DNA from: Leptospira koniambonensis
GTDB lineage: Bacteria > Spirochaetota > Leptospiria > Leptospirales > Leptospiraceae
Reading direction: 5' to 3'
Length of the DNA stretch: 64,000 nucleotides
NCBI RefSeq assembly: GCF_004769555.1
Contig: NZ_RQFY01000001.1
Span: 372,001-436,000, forward strand
This document shows, piece by piece, positions 46,279 through 54,392 of the stretch. The notes under the pieces are model-generated. The model was not told where the DNA came from and ran no database searches. It saw nothing but the letters and a program-made list of their open reading frames with translations. How positions within the stretch are numbered: position 1 is the stretch's first letter; each line of letters starts with the position of its first letter. A program made the position numbers and the translations under genes.

Positions 46279-47256
46279 ATGTTACAATTCGGTTCGGATT
46301 CCAAAATAGCAACTCTACCCTCCGGAATCCGAATCGCCTACCGGATCTTTCCAGGCAAATCCAAAATTCCTCTTTTCTGTGTTCATGGACTTACAGGAAA
46401 TCTAAAAAATTTCGAACCAATCGCTCAAGGCCTTTCTAAAAAAGGGATCACTGTAATTGTATACGATCTGCGTGGAAGAGGAAATTCAGACAAACCTAAA
46501 GAAGAATATTCCGCAAGAGTTCATGCTCAAGATCTAAAAGATCTTTCAACTGTATTAGGATATTCTAAAATATCTATTCTTTCTCATTCATTAGGTGCCT
46601 GGATCACTCTTAGATTTGCAGAAAAGTTCTCAAGTTTCCTAGAAAAAGCAGTTTTGATAGACGGAGGTGGAGAACTTTCCATCAAACGTAAAATTTCCAA
46701 TTTACTCATGATCCAAGGTTCTTTGGCTCGTTTAGGCAAAAGGATCCCTAGTAAGGAAATGTATCTGCAAGAAGCTAAAAAATCTCCTTTGCTTTCCGCT
46801 TGGAATACAAATATTCAAAATTTCTTATTGTACGAATTAGAACCTCTTGGAACACTTTCTTCTTCTTTAATGCCTGGAAATAGTTTTTACGGCCCAGTTC
46901 TTTGTTCTATTCCACCGTTCGTGATCGATTCGGAACTTAAAAATATGGGTGGAGCTATGAGACCTGCCGGGATTGTAGCGAGACTTTTCAAAGATCCTAA
47001 AGAATTTATAAAAACCCTGAAAGAAAATAAGGTAATGCCTTATTCTACATTACGTTGTCCCGTTCTTGTAATCCGTGCTTTAAAACCGAATTTCAAATCG
47101 GGAGACGAACTTTTACCTTCTACTGCCATAGATAAGATGAAAGAGAAGATAAAAAATCTGAAAGTTTATGAGCTAACAGACAAAAATCATTATGAATCTG
47201 TATTATTGGAAGATAAGGAAAGAGATCAGGAGATATTCAAATTTTTGAGATCTTAA
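46279..47256 (+). CDS. Alpha/beta hydrolase
   Basis: 325 residues, no signal peptide, so cytoplasmic. It has 'PLFCVHGLTGNLKNFEPIAQGL' in its first strand and loop, 'VIVYDLRGRGNSDKP', the nucleophile elbow 'SILSHSLGAWITLRFAE' with serine, and a cap region. The late segment 'PVLVIRALKPN' and 'LTDKNHYESVLLED' supply a candidate histidine. The family includes esterases, epoxide hydrolases and C-C hydrolases, so substrate cannot be set. It forms an operon with the DUF445 and 99-residue genes. Its stop codon overlaps that of the convergent pgsW gene in a TTAA tetranucleotide. Confidence 0.88.
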   Translation: MLQFGSDSKIATLPSGIRIAYRIFPGKSKIPLFCVHGLTGNLKNFEPIAQGLSKKGITVIVYDLRGRGNSDKPKEEYSARVHAQDLKDLSTVLGYSKISILSHSLGAWITLRFAEKFSSFLEKAVLIDGGGELSIKRKISNLLMIQGSLARLGKRIPSKEMYLQEAKKSPLLSAWNTNIQNFLLYELEPLGTLSSSLMPGNSFYGPVLCSIPPFVIDSELKNMGGAMRPAGIVARLFKDPKEFIKTLKENKVMPYSTLRCPVLVIRALKPNFKSGDELLPSTAIDKMKEKIKNLKVYELTDKNHYESVLLEDKERDQEIFKFLRS

Positions 47257-48365
47257 AGAGATTCGTCTCTATCTTCTTCTATAAAAGAATCTCTTTTAAA
47301 AAATACATATAGTAAAACTAAAATCCCAATTAAAACAACAGCCGCCAATCTTAAATCGTATTCAGATCTTTTGAATATTTTACCTTCTCCAATTTCCGGA
47401 AGTTTTTTAGGTTGTATGCTAAATCCATTTTGTGCAGCAAGTTCTTCTACTCGAACCAAATGAATGATTGGAATCCCTAAATTTGCAAAACGTCTCATGA
47501 TTGAATCTCTTCCATCATGCGTAATCGGATGTTTTAGATTTAGACCTGGTGAAAATTCTCCTGCATTTTTCTTAGTTCCTACGGAAACAGTTCCACCACC
47601 CACATTGATATAGGCTTTGTATTCTGAGAGAGATATAATACCGGAATATAGATTCATTCTTTCTTCCAGACTTTCCGAGTAGTTCTTTGAATAAAGCATC
47701 GGAAGTGAATTTTTGGAGGCAGAATTTTGTAGTATCTTCGACCCATCTTTCAATATCCCAAAAGCCTGGTCCTCTATTCCTCCTAAACTATAGGCCACGG
47801 ATTTATACGGAAAAATTCCACGGGCATACAGCTCCTTCTCCATATCAGGCCATAAAAACTCAGGCTCATTCGCACCCCATTGGGAAGAAGTCAGGCTGGA
47901 GATGATTACAAGTTTTAGTTCTAAAATTTTAGCAGCAGAATAGACTGCGATATTCAAAGCAGGAAAAGAACCAGACATAGAAACAGCAATTGTATCGCCC
48001 TTATCGGCACCAGCTTGGACCAAATATTCTACAACTAAGGCAGCAAAATTCGGATTGATTGAACTTTGTTTTGCTTTAAGAGAACCCAGATTGCTTGTAA
48101 CAGGAGTAAAAAATTCACCGATAAGACCTGACTGAGCAGGATCGAAATTCAGATCTATCTTTTTGTTTTTAGATTCTTTATAGTTTTTAATTTTTTCGAA
48201 TGCTTTTGCAGCAAGTTTGGCCGCTTCTATCTTTTCTGAATAATGGTTTTGGATTTTCTCAATTCGAAAAGATTCTACTAAATACATTCCAAAAATAGAA
48301 AATGCTGCAAGTATAAGATAATAGAAAACTGATTTGTTGGAAGATTTCCAATACAATCCCTTCAA
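47253..48365 (-). CDS. pgsW: Poly-gamma-glutamate system protein PgsW-like
   Basis: 370 residues from a TTG at 48363-48365. This start has an AAGGAG box eight bases upstream and overlaps the pgsC stop as TTGA; the longer frame reaching 48452 would begin inside pgsC. One membrane helix lies near residues 13-32 and another at the C-terminus ('AAVVLIGILVLLYVFF'), leaving a large domain between. That domain has 'DKGDTIAVSMSGSFPALNIAVYSAA', 'ISSLTSSQWGANEPEFLWPDME', 'AYSLGGIEDQAFG' and 'YINVGGGTVSVG', the text of the PgsW family found in pgsBC-type loci lacking PgsA. It is probably a membrane component of polymer synthesis or export. Confidence 0.85.
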   Translation of the reverse strand: MKGLYWKSSNKSVFYYLILAAFSIFGMYLVESFRIEKIQNHYSEKIEAAKLAAKAFEKIKNYKESKNKKIDLNFDPAQSGLIGEFFTPVTSNLGSLKAKQSSINPNFAALVVEYLVQAGADKGDTIAVSMSGSFPALNIAVYSAAKILELKLVIISSLTSSQWGANEPEFLWPDMEKELYARGIFPYKSVAYSLGGIEDQAFGILKDGSKILQNSASKNSLPMLYSKNYSESLEERMNLYSGIISLSEYKAYINVGGGTVSVGTKKNAGEFSPGLNLKHPITHDGRDSIMRRFANLGIPIIHLVRVEELAAQNGFSIQPKKLPEIGEGKIFKRSEYDLRLAAVVLIGILVLLYVFFKRDSFIEEDRDESL

Positions 48366-48826
48366 GGTAATAACTCCTTTCCAAGAAATAGAATTAATAT
48401 CAAACGAACAATTACAGAAGCAGTGAGTAAAGACGCCAAGGTTTCCAACCAACCCTGTCTATCCATCCATACTGCAATAAGTCCAGGAATAATATGACCT
48501 ACAGCTTTTACTTCTGATCCTAAATGAATAATGTCTTTAAAAATCCTAGGAAATATCCATTCGTTACCGATTGCGTCTAATACAAACCCAAGAAGGAGAA
48601 GAATTGCAGTTCTTCTTTTTCCATATAATATTACAAATTTTGAAATAACTTTTCCTAAACCAAAAACACATAAACTTACAGATAATGTAAGAAGAATACT
48701 GATCGGATTTTGGAGCTGTAATGCAAAATAGCCTGGAACTACAAGTCCACCTGCAATTCCAAAAAACTCAGAAAAGAATAAACTGATCCCGAGTCCTAGT
48801 CCAATGGAAATACTTAATAAATCCAT
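48362..48826 (-). CDS. pgsC: Poly-gamma-glutamate biosynthesis protein PgsC/CapC
   Basis: 154 residues, polytopic membrane protein with about four to five hydrophobic helices. The PgsC signature is clear: 'IGLGLGISLFFSEFFGIAGGLVVPGYFALQL' (in part 'FGIAGGLVVPGYFAL') near the N-terminus, 'GKRRTAILLLLGF', and 'GHIIPGLIAVWMDRQG' in the second half. With PgsB it forms the membrane-bound poly-gamma-glutamate synthetase. It begins 1 base after the pgsB stop and its stop overlaps the pgsW TTG start. Confidence 0.93.
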   Translation of the reverse strand: MDLLSISIGLGLGISLFFSEFFGIAGGLVVPGYFALQLQNPISILLTLSVSLCVFGLGKVISKFVILYGKRRTAILLLLGFVLDAIGNEWIFPRIFKDIIHLGSEVKAVGHIIPGLIAVWMDRQGWLETLASLLTASVIVRLILILFLGKELLP

Positions 48827-48827
48827 A

Positions 48828-50018
48828 TCAATCTTTAGATATTTCCTTTTGTTTTAAATTTTCCAGAAGTTCTAAACCTAATCCGCCTATATTTCCAAGA
48901 CCAACTACCATAGAATTAGAAGGCAGAGAATTTTCAAAAAATCCCAAGACCTCTTTTGCATCCATATATTTTAGATCTTCTAATTTAGAATTCCCTAAAC
49001 CAAATTTCAAACATGTCTTTTTGAATACTTCTGTTTCCTCCCCTGCAATCAAGATCAAGTCAGCAGGATCTTTTTTCCAAGAGAGAATTTCTTTTGCCAT
49101 CTGTTCGGATCTTTCAGGCCTATCCTTTCTACAATTCACTAGAGCGACTTTATATTTAAATTCAGGAAACTTTGAAATTGCATTTTCCCAAATACTTGCG
49201 GCGGAACTTGGATCGTTCGCAGCAAAACCATTTACAAATGCTATTTTATTTTTTCCTAGATTGTATTTAGTAAAAAAAGTAGCTCCCAAATCAGGAGAAT
49301 GAGACCACATTCCTTGGATTGCAATCTCAGGGTTAACCCCTAAAGATTCACATACTTCTAGTGCTAAAACTACATTTTCAGGATGTTCATAATATATAAA
49401 ACCTTGCATATAGTTAAGGTTAGAATATTTTTCAAGACGGGTCGGAACAATTTCTGTATTTTTCTTTTTACATATCTCTTGGAAGAATGGAAAAAACTCT
49501 TTCTCAGAAGTGAATAGTATATTAGCTTCAGGAATGGAGCCGCTTAGAGCCAAGGCTATATCCTTCTTCTCTGGCCCCATAATTTCCAAATGATCTTCTT
49601 TTACATTTGTGATGATTGTATGCGTAGCCTTGATCAATTTTTCTTCAGAGACTTTTTGGTTGAAAGGAAGAAGAGCCATACATTCCAAAACGATTACATT
49701 CACATTGAGTCTTGCCGCTTCTTGGATCGCAAACTTTTGCTCTAAAATATTGGGAGCACCGTATCTGATTATATTTTTTTCAGAACCATCAGAAAAGATC
49801 AACCTTGGAACAGTTCCGGTGGTTTTAGCAAGAACTTGAAATCCACCTTCTTTCAAACCGGATGCAATCAATCTTGTGACTGAACTTTTTCCTCGAGTTC
49901 CGTTTACATGAATTCGAACTGGGATTTTATTTCTCCTAGACCGATGAAAAATATATTCTATAGATCCAAATCCTAATAAAACCAGAAGTAATGGAAATAA
50001 TATGAGAAATTCGGACAC
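48828..50018 (-). CDS. pgsB: Poly-gamma-glutamate synthase PgsB/CapB (ATP-dependent amide ligase)
   Basis: Adds glutamate through gamma-amide bonds using ATP; Mur-ligase-like. The 396-residue protein has a hydrophobic N-terminal segment, then 'VRIHVNGTRGKSSVTRLIASGL' (P-loop, in part 'NGTRGKSS'), 'KTTGTVPRLIF', 'ECMALLPFNQKVSEEKLI', 'ITNVKEDHLEIMGP', 'FVNGFAANDPSSAASIW', 'LVNCRKDRPERSEQMA' and 'VVGLGNIGG'. The order closely follows Bacillus PgsB. It lies 42 bases downstream of an RsbU-type phosphatase gene on the same strand. No pgsA/capA homologue is in the window. Confidence 0.95.
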   Translation of the reverse strand: MSEFLILFPLLLVLLGFGSIEYIFHRSRRNKIPVRIHVNGTRGKSSVTRLIASGLKEGGFQVLAKTTGTVPRLIFSDGSEKNIIRYGAPNILEQKFAIQEAARLNVNVIVLECMALLPFNQKVSEEKLIKATHTIITNVKEDHLEIMGPEKKDIALALSGSIPEANILFTSEKEFFPFFQEICKKKNTEIVPTRLEKYSNLNYMQGFIYYEHPENVVLALEVCESLGVNPEIAIQGMWSHSPDLGATFFTKYNLGKNKIAFVNGFAANDPSSAASIWENAISKFPEFKYKVALVNCRKDRPERSEQMAKEILSWKKDPADLILIAGEETEVFKKTCLKFGLGNSKLEDLKYMDAKEVLGFFENSLPSNSMVVGLGNIGGLGLELLENLKQKEISKD

Positions 50019-50060
50019 GTAAAGAATGTCCTTCTAGATAAGCCCTTAGGTCAACTTAGA

Positions 50061-51668
50061 TTAGGTCAGGTTCAGAGAAATCAGAGTGATGTCATCCTGG
50101 GGTTCTTTTTCTCCCAGATGAGCTTTCATTTCTTTTATGATCTGAGAATGTAGCTCAAGTCCGCTCAGGCCAGACTCTCTATAAATTTTTTCGATCCTTT
50201 CCTCACCGAATGGATTCTGCTCAGAATCGAATTCTTCAAAGATCCCATCTGTTAACATCAAAATGGAATCTCCTTCTGAATAATCATACTCTTCTTCCAA
50301 ATATTCCATTTTAGAATTCAGACCTAAAAGAGATCCTGTCCTTTCCAAAGGTTTAATCCCTGTTTTGGATTTCCATAAGAGTGCAGGATGTCCACCGGAT
50401 GCAAATCTGATCTTTCTTTCAATTGTATCCACATCCAGGATAAAACAGGAAAAATACATCTGTAGGTTTTTAAAATTTCTACAATAATCTATATTGATCC
50501 CTTTGATCAGTTCTACAGGAGAATCTGCCAAATACTTTAGAGGTTCATAAACTCCTTTAATAGTCATTGTCACAAGTGCAGCCTGGACCCCGTGACCGGT
50601 AGCATCTGCTAAAATGACTCTCAAAACTCCAGGACGAAATTCGAATACATCGAACCAATCCCCTCCCACTTCCATTACTGGAACGTAATTTACGAAAGTT
50701 TGAACTCCTGGGATGGAATAATCGATGGGAGGAAGTAAACTATTTTGGACTCTTTTGGCAAGATTCAATTCTTCTTTCATCAAACGATAGAATCTGGAAA
50801 GTTCCTGGGAACGAGACTCTACTTCTGCTTCTAGATTTTGCAGGAGGTCCAACCTCTCTCGATCTACGTTCTTAAGCTCTTCTACAGTTCCTCTTAATTT
50901 TTTTTGGATAGAAATTCTGTCTGTGATATCTCGTAAAATTAAGGTGTATCCTTTTCCAGAAGAAGTAGTAACTTTGGAAACGGAAGCTTCTAAAATAGGT
51001 TCTGTTCCATTTTTTCGTCTGGCCCTAAAGGGACCGAAGATCCCTCGATCGGGATTTTCTCCTATTTTGTATAATACTTTGGAAATATATTTCTTCCGCC
51101 TTGAGGGGAATAACAAATCTAAAGACTTTCCAGTCACTTCCCAAGAAGAATATCCTAACATCTTCTCTGCAGCTGGATTCATCATTACGATTTCCATGGA
51201 TTCATTCACAGAAAGAATAGAATCTAAAGAAGTCCTTACGAGTTCAGAAAGTCTTTCTTCCGATTCTTTGAGTTTTACCTCTCCTTCTTTTCTGGCGGTT
51301 ACGTCTCGCAGATATACTGCAATATCTTCGACAGAAGGAAAGATACGAACCTCATACCAAATATTTTCTTTTGGATCTAAGATCTCCAGATCTTTTGGAA
51401 GTCCAGTATGCATGGACTCTATCATCATAGGGAACAAAGAAGTAAAATTGAATTGAGGAAGTATTTCAGGTAATCTTTTACCAACCAAATTTTCCCGGAT
51501 AATATCCAGTAGTTTTTCGGCCTCAAAGTTGGCGTATAAGATCTTAAGTTCCCTATCCAGGGATAAGAATGCGTCCGTAATTCTTTCTAGGATCCGAATT
51601 ACATCTTTTCGAGAAGCGGATTGGAAAGGTGTACGAGTTCCGGAAGTTTTTTCCTCTGCTTCTGACAT
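50061..51668 (-). CDS. PAS-PAS-SpoIIE (RsbU-type) PP2C serine phosphatase
   Basis: 535 residues. Two PAS domains (about 20-130 and 135-260) with PAC text 'VAVYLRDVTARKEG' and 'TLILRDITDRISI' are followed by a coiled linker, and then a PP2C/SpoIIE domain. Metal-binding aspartates are visible in 'VGGDWFDVFEF', 'LADATGHGVQAALVTM', 'MLTDGIFEEFDSEQNPFG' and the final 'PQDDITLISLNL', so it should be active. Such enzymes dephosphorylate anti-sigma-factor antagonists in partner switching; no STAS or RsbW-type partner lies nearby. It sits between a PAS kinase gene and pgsB on the same strand, suggesting control of the polymer genes or of the same stimulus (inference). Confidence 0.92.
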   Translation of the reverse strand: MSEAEEKTSGTRTPFQSASRKDVIRILERITDAFLSLDRELKILYANFEAEKLLDIIRENLVGKRLPEILPQFNFTSLFPMMIESMHTGLPKDLEILDPKENIWYEVRIFPSVEDIAVYLRDVTARKEGEVKLKESEERLSELVRTSLDSILSVNESMEIVMMNPAAEKMLGYSSWEVTGKSLDLLFPSRRKKYISKVLYKIGENPDRGIFGPFRARRKNGTEPILEASVSKVTTSSGKGYTLILRDITDRISIQKKLRGTVEELKNVDRERLDLLQNLEAEVESRSQELSRFYRLMKEELNLAKRVQNSLLPPIDYSIPGVQTFVNYVPVMEVGGDWFDVFEFRPGVLRVILADATGHGVQAALVTMTIKGVYEPLKYLADSPVELIKGINIDYCRNFKNLQMYFSCFILDVDTIERKIRFASGGHPALLWKSKTGIKPLERTGSLLGLNSKMEYLEEEYDYSEGDSILMLTDGIFEEFDSEQNPFGEERIEKIYRESGLSGLELHSQIIKEMKAHLGEKEPQDDITLISLNLT

Positions 51669-51686
51669 AGGAGATCAAAAGTATCC

Positions 51687-51703
51687 CCTTGCCTAAAGCA
51701 AGG
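51687..51703 (-). promoter_or_regulatory. Short GC-rich hairpin between the PAS kinase and RsbU-type phosphatase genes
   Basis: Arms CCTTGC (51687-51692) and GCAAGG (51698-51703), five-base loop, in a 35-base gap. It starts directly after the kinase stop codon on the minus strand. No U-run follows, so it may be a processing or stability element rather than a terminator. Confidence 0.4.
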
Positions 51704-53221
51704 TCAAGAAATCTTTTCCGAAGCAGGGATCAAGATATGAAATGTAGCAAACTCATCTTCGGAGCTTTCTACCTCAACCTCTCCTCCCATTTCCCGGATA
51801 ATCTCATAGCTTACTGAAAGCCCAAGCCCTGTTCCGACCGTGGTTGGTTTTGTGGTGAAGAAAGGATCAAAAATTCGATTCAGATTCTCTTCGTCTATCC
51901 CGAGTCCCCAATCCTTAACTGTGATCCGGACAAAACGAGTATCTCCTTTTTGGAAGATGGACTGAGAAACTTTGATCTTCTTACGATCCGTCTCGAATGA
52001 ATATTTTTCGTTCAGAGAATCTCTCGCATTAGTGATCAAATTTAGAAAAACTTGTTTTAATTTTTGGGGTTCTCCGATCACGAGTGGGATCTCGGAGTCA
52101 GCGTCCACCAAACTATCCAGTCCTTCTATCTTGATCCCATCTCGGACAAGAAAAGGAAGTAAAAGTTGGATAGAAGAATATAAAATTTCTCCAGTAGATA
52201 CGTGGGCCTTGATACCTTCTTCTTTATGAGCAAAACCTAATAGACTTCTTACGATGCCAGAAATTCTTTCACTTTCACGGATAATAACCTCCATGTTTTT
52301 AGAAAGGGATTCGTTCTCTTCTACTTGGGTGCGAACAAGTTCTGCGTAATTTAAAATACCAGTAAGTGGATTATTGATCTCGTGTGCCACACCAGCGGCC
52401 AATGTTCCCAGAGCTTCTAATTTTTGGCGATGTCTTTGGGATTCCATTCTTCTCAAACGATCTGAATCAGATTCTTTTTGTTGAGTGGTATCAGAGATAG
52501 CAAGTAAGATGGCACTGATCTCTCCTTGTTTAGTCACAGGAGAAATTCTTATATAATAATGACTTCTTTTGCCAGTGAAGCTACTCCATTCTTCGAATGC
52601 TTCCGGCTTTCCGGTATTTAATACTCTAGCAATAACTGATTGTAGTTTTAATGCATCAGAAGTTTTTAATACTTCGAAAAAGTTTTTACCTTGGATCTCG
52701 TCTGCAGGGATTCCTGTGAATGTTTTATTAATAAATAATACATTCCCATTCAAGTCCATGATCACCACAAAATCCATTCCTTCCATGAGGAATGAACGCC
52801 AGCGATAATCAGAATCTTCTAAGGAATAATCTTTTAAAAGACCTTCTTCATCCAACTCTTGTATCTGAACAAGAACTCTACCTTCTTCCGTTGGAATACG
52901 ATTCGCTCTTACATATACTTTTTTATATCCATTTGCAGAAAGGAGTCTTGTTCTTGCGGAAAACACTTTTGGGACTTCATGTCTAAATCTATCTATGAAT
53001 GCATCTGTCAGGCTTTCTGTATCATCTGGATGAGCGAACTGAGACCATTTCATCCTTCCTTCTATCTCTGATTTTTTCCTTCCGGAGATATCTTCGAACT
53101 TTTGGTTTACTAAGGCGATTGTCCCATCTGCTTCTACTAAAAAAGCGGCCAAAGGTTGGTGTTCGAATAGAGTACGATACTGGGAAGAAGTTTCAGTAGT
53201 TAATGTATTTTCTTGATTCAA
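51704..53221 (-). CDS. PAS-domain sensor histidine kinase (HisKA type)
   Basis: 505 residues from a TTG start at 53219-53221, preceded by a GGGGAGG box. Two PAS domains are present ('RTLFEHQPLAAFLVEADGTIALVNQ' in the first, in part 'PLAAFLVEADG', and 'VVIMDLNGNVLFINKTFTGI' in the second). Then comes HisKA with phospho-His in 'LAAGVAHEINNPLTGILNYAEL' and a HATPase with 'VFLNLITNARDSL', 'DWGLGIDEENLNRIFDPFF' and 'GTGLGLSVSYEII'. It is of the NtrB/'HEINNPL' class, unlike the other kinases in the window. It appears to be the first gene of a run with the phosphatase and pgsBCW. Confidence 0.92.
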   Translation of the reverse strand: MNQENTLTTETSSQYRTLFEHQPLAAFLVEADGTIALVNQKFEDISGRKKSEIEGRMKWSQFAHPDDTESLTDAFIDRFRHEVPKVFSARTRLLSANGYKKVYVRANRIPTEEGRVLVQIQELDEEGLLKDYSLEDSDYRWRSFLMEGMDFVVIMDLNGNVLFINKTFTGIPADEIQGKNFFEVLKTSDALKLQSVIARVLNTGKPEAFEEWSSFTGKRSHYYIRISPVTKQGEISAILLAISDTTQQKESDSDRLRRMESQRHRQKLEALGTLAAGVAHEINNPLTGILNYAELVRTQVEENESLSKNMEVIIRESERISGIVRSLLGFAHKEEGIKAHVSTGEILYSSIQLLLPFLVRDGIKIEGLDSLVDADSEIPLVIGEPQKLKQVFLNLITNARDSLNEKYSFETDRKKIKVSQSIFQKGDTRFVRITVKDWGLGIDEENLNRIFDPFFTTKPTTVGTGLGLSVSYEIIREMGGEVEVESSEDEFATFHILIPASEKIS

Positions 53222-53366
53222 GACCTTCTTCCTCCCCTTTCTCTCGTATAGTAAATGGGAAGAGTAGGCTTGTTTAAATATTACAGTTTTTGAAAAAAAA
53301 GAAGAACTATAGCGAGATAGGATGCAGGATTGGCGCGAATTGAAGTGAAATCGTGATATTTTGCTA

Positions 53367-53401
53367 CTGTTGCTTCTGATCCATTAGAATAGAAGCAACA
53401 G
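53367..53401. repeat. 11-bp inverted repeat in the gap between the FKBP gene and the PAS kinase gene
   Basis: Arms CTGTTGCTTCT (53367-53377) and AGAAGCAACAG (53391-53401), 13-base loop. It lies 17 bases beyond the FKBP stop codon on the minus strand. No T-run follows in either direction, so it may be a weak terminator, a protein-binding palindrome or a 3'-end stabiliser. Confidence 0.45.
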
Positions 53402-53417
53402 ATTTAACACAGAAATG

Positions 53418-53819
53418 TCAGTATACTTTGATCAATTCCACTTCGAAGATCAGAGTAGAATTTGGAGGAATACTCCCCCCAGCTCCGGCACTTCCGTAGC
53501 CTAATTCAGGAGGGATTGTCAATTTACGGACCCCACCTTCTTTCATACCTTGGACTCCTTTGTCCCAACCGCGGATCACTTGTCCAGCGCCCAGATCAAA
53601 ACGGAAAGGAGTTCCTCTGTCTTTGGAGCTGTCGAATTTTTTTCCATTGGTAAGCCAACCGGTATAATGAACGGTAACGTTAGACCCATTGAAGGCCTCT
53701 TTTCCTGTTCCCTTTTTGATGTCTTTAATCACCAGACCGTTTTGAGCGAATACACCCAGGCTCAAAACGAATGCTGAGATTAAAATTGCAGTTAATATAT
53801 AAATTCTTTTTAAATTCAT
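53418..53819 (-). CDS. Exported FKBP-type peptidyl-prolyl cis-trans isomerase
   Basis: 133 residues. A signal peptide (about 1-26, ending 'SLGVFAQ') is followed by a single FKBP domain: 'VTVHYTGWLTNGKKFDSS', 'FRFDLGAGQVIRGWDKGVQGM', 'RKLTIPPELGYGSAGAGG' and 'LIFEVELI'. The active-site Tyr, Asp, Trp and Phe residues are all kept. It should assist folding in the periplasm. Its ATG overlaps the stop of the RRM-protein gene by 4 bases, an odd pairing of an exported folding enzyme with an RNA-binding protein. Confidence 0.95.
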   Translation of the reverse strand: MNLKRIYILTAILISAFVLSLGVFAQNGLVIKDIKKGTGKEAFNGSNVTVHYTGWLTNGKKFDSSKDRGTPFRFDLGAGQVIRGWDKGVQGMKEGGVRKLTIPPELGYGSAGAGGSIPPNSTLIFEVELIKVY

Positions 53820-54175
53820 TTTCCTCTACCTCCAGTACGTCTGACGGAACTTCCGAAACCGCCCGTGGTCTGGCTTCCATGCACCTTATTGTTACTTGGC
53901 CCGCCTTTCACGGATTGTTTTTTATCGAATTCTTTTTTCCATTCGTCGGCGTCGACTACCGTTATAACTTTTCCGGAAACCTCGTACTTATTTAAAGCTT
54001 CCAGGGCTTTTTTTGCTGCCCCATCTTCCAATTCTAAAGAACCGTAACCCAAAGAACGTCCCGTGAGTTTATCCTTTTTGATGGAAACATGTTCGGCTTT
54101 TCCATATTTGGAGAATAATTTTTCCAAATCTTCTTCCTTCCATTCCTGGGGAAGATTGCCCACTGAAATCTTCAT
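53816..54175 (-). CDS. RRM-type RNA-binding protein
   Basis: 119 residues: one RNA-recognition motif (about 1-80) with RNP2 'ISVGNLPQEW' and an RNP1-like 'RSLGYGSLEL', followed by a Gly/Arg/Ser-rich tail ('GGFGSSVRRTGGRGK'). This layout is that of bacterial Rbp proteins (cyanobacteria, spirochaetes), often cold-induced, and post-transcriptional in role. RNP1 keeps one aromatic at the usual position (Tyr in GYG) but has Leu in place of others. It is coupled to the FKBP gene by a 4-base overlap. Confidence 0.9.
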   Translation of the reverse strand: MKISVGNLPQEWKEEDLEKLFSKYGKAEHVSIKKDKLTGRSLGYGSLELEDGAAKKALEALNKYEVSGKVITVVDADEWKKEFDKKQSVKGGPSNNKVHGSQTTGGFGSSVRRTGGRGK

Positions 54176-54392
54176 ACCGCCTCCTTTTTATATTGCGACG
54201 ATTGATTAACCGGCCTTCTGCTTTCTAAAAAAACCGGTTAGATCACCCATTCTTTCAGGTCGGGGAGAAATCGAAAGCCCATTTCATAATTCGTATTTTG
54301 AAAAAAGAAACCCGCGGAAATTTGGGTTGAGGCTCCTACTTTGCCTAAAATACTACCTAAATCACCCTGCCTGGGTGCTGGAAACCAGAAAT

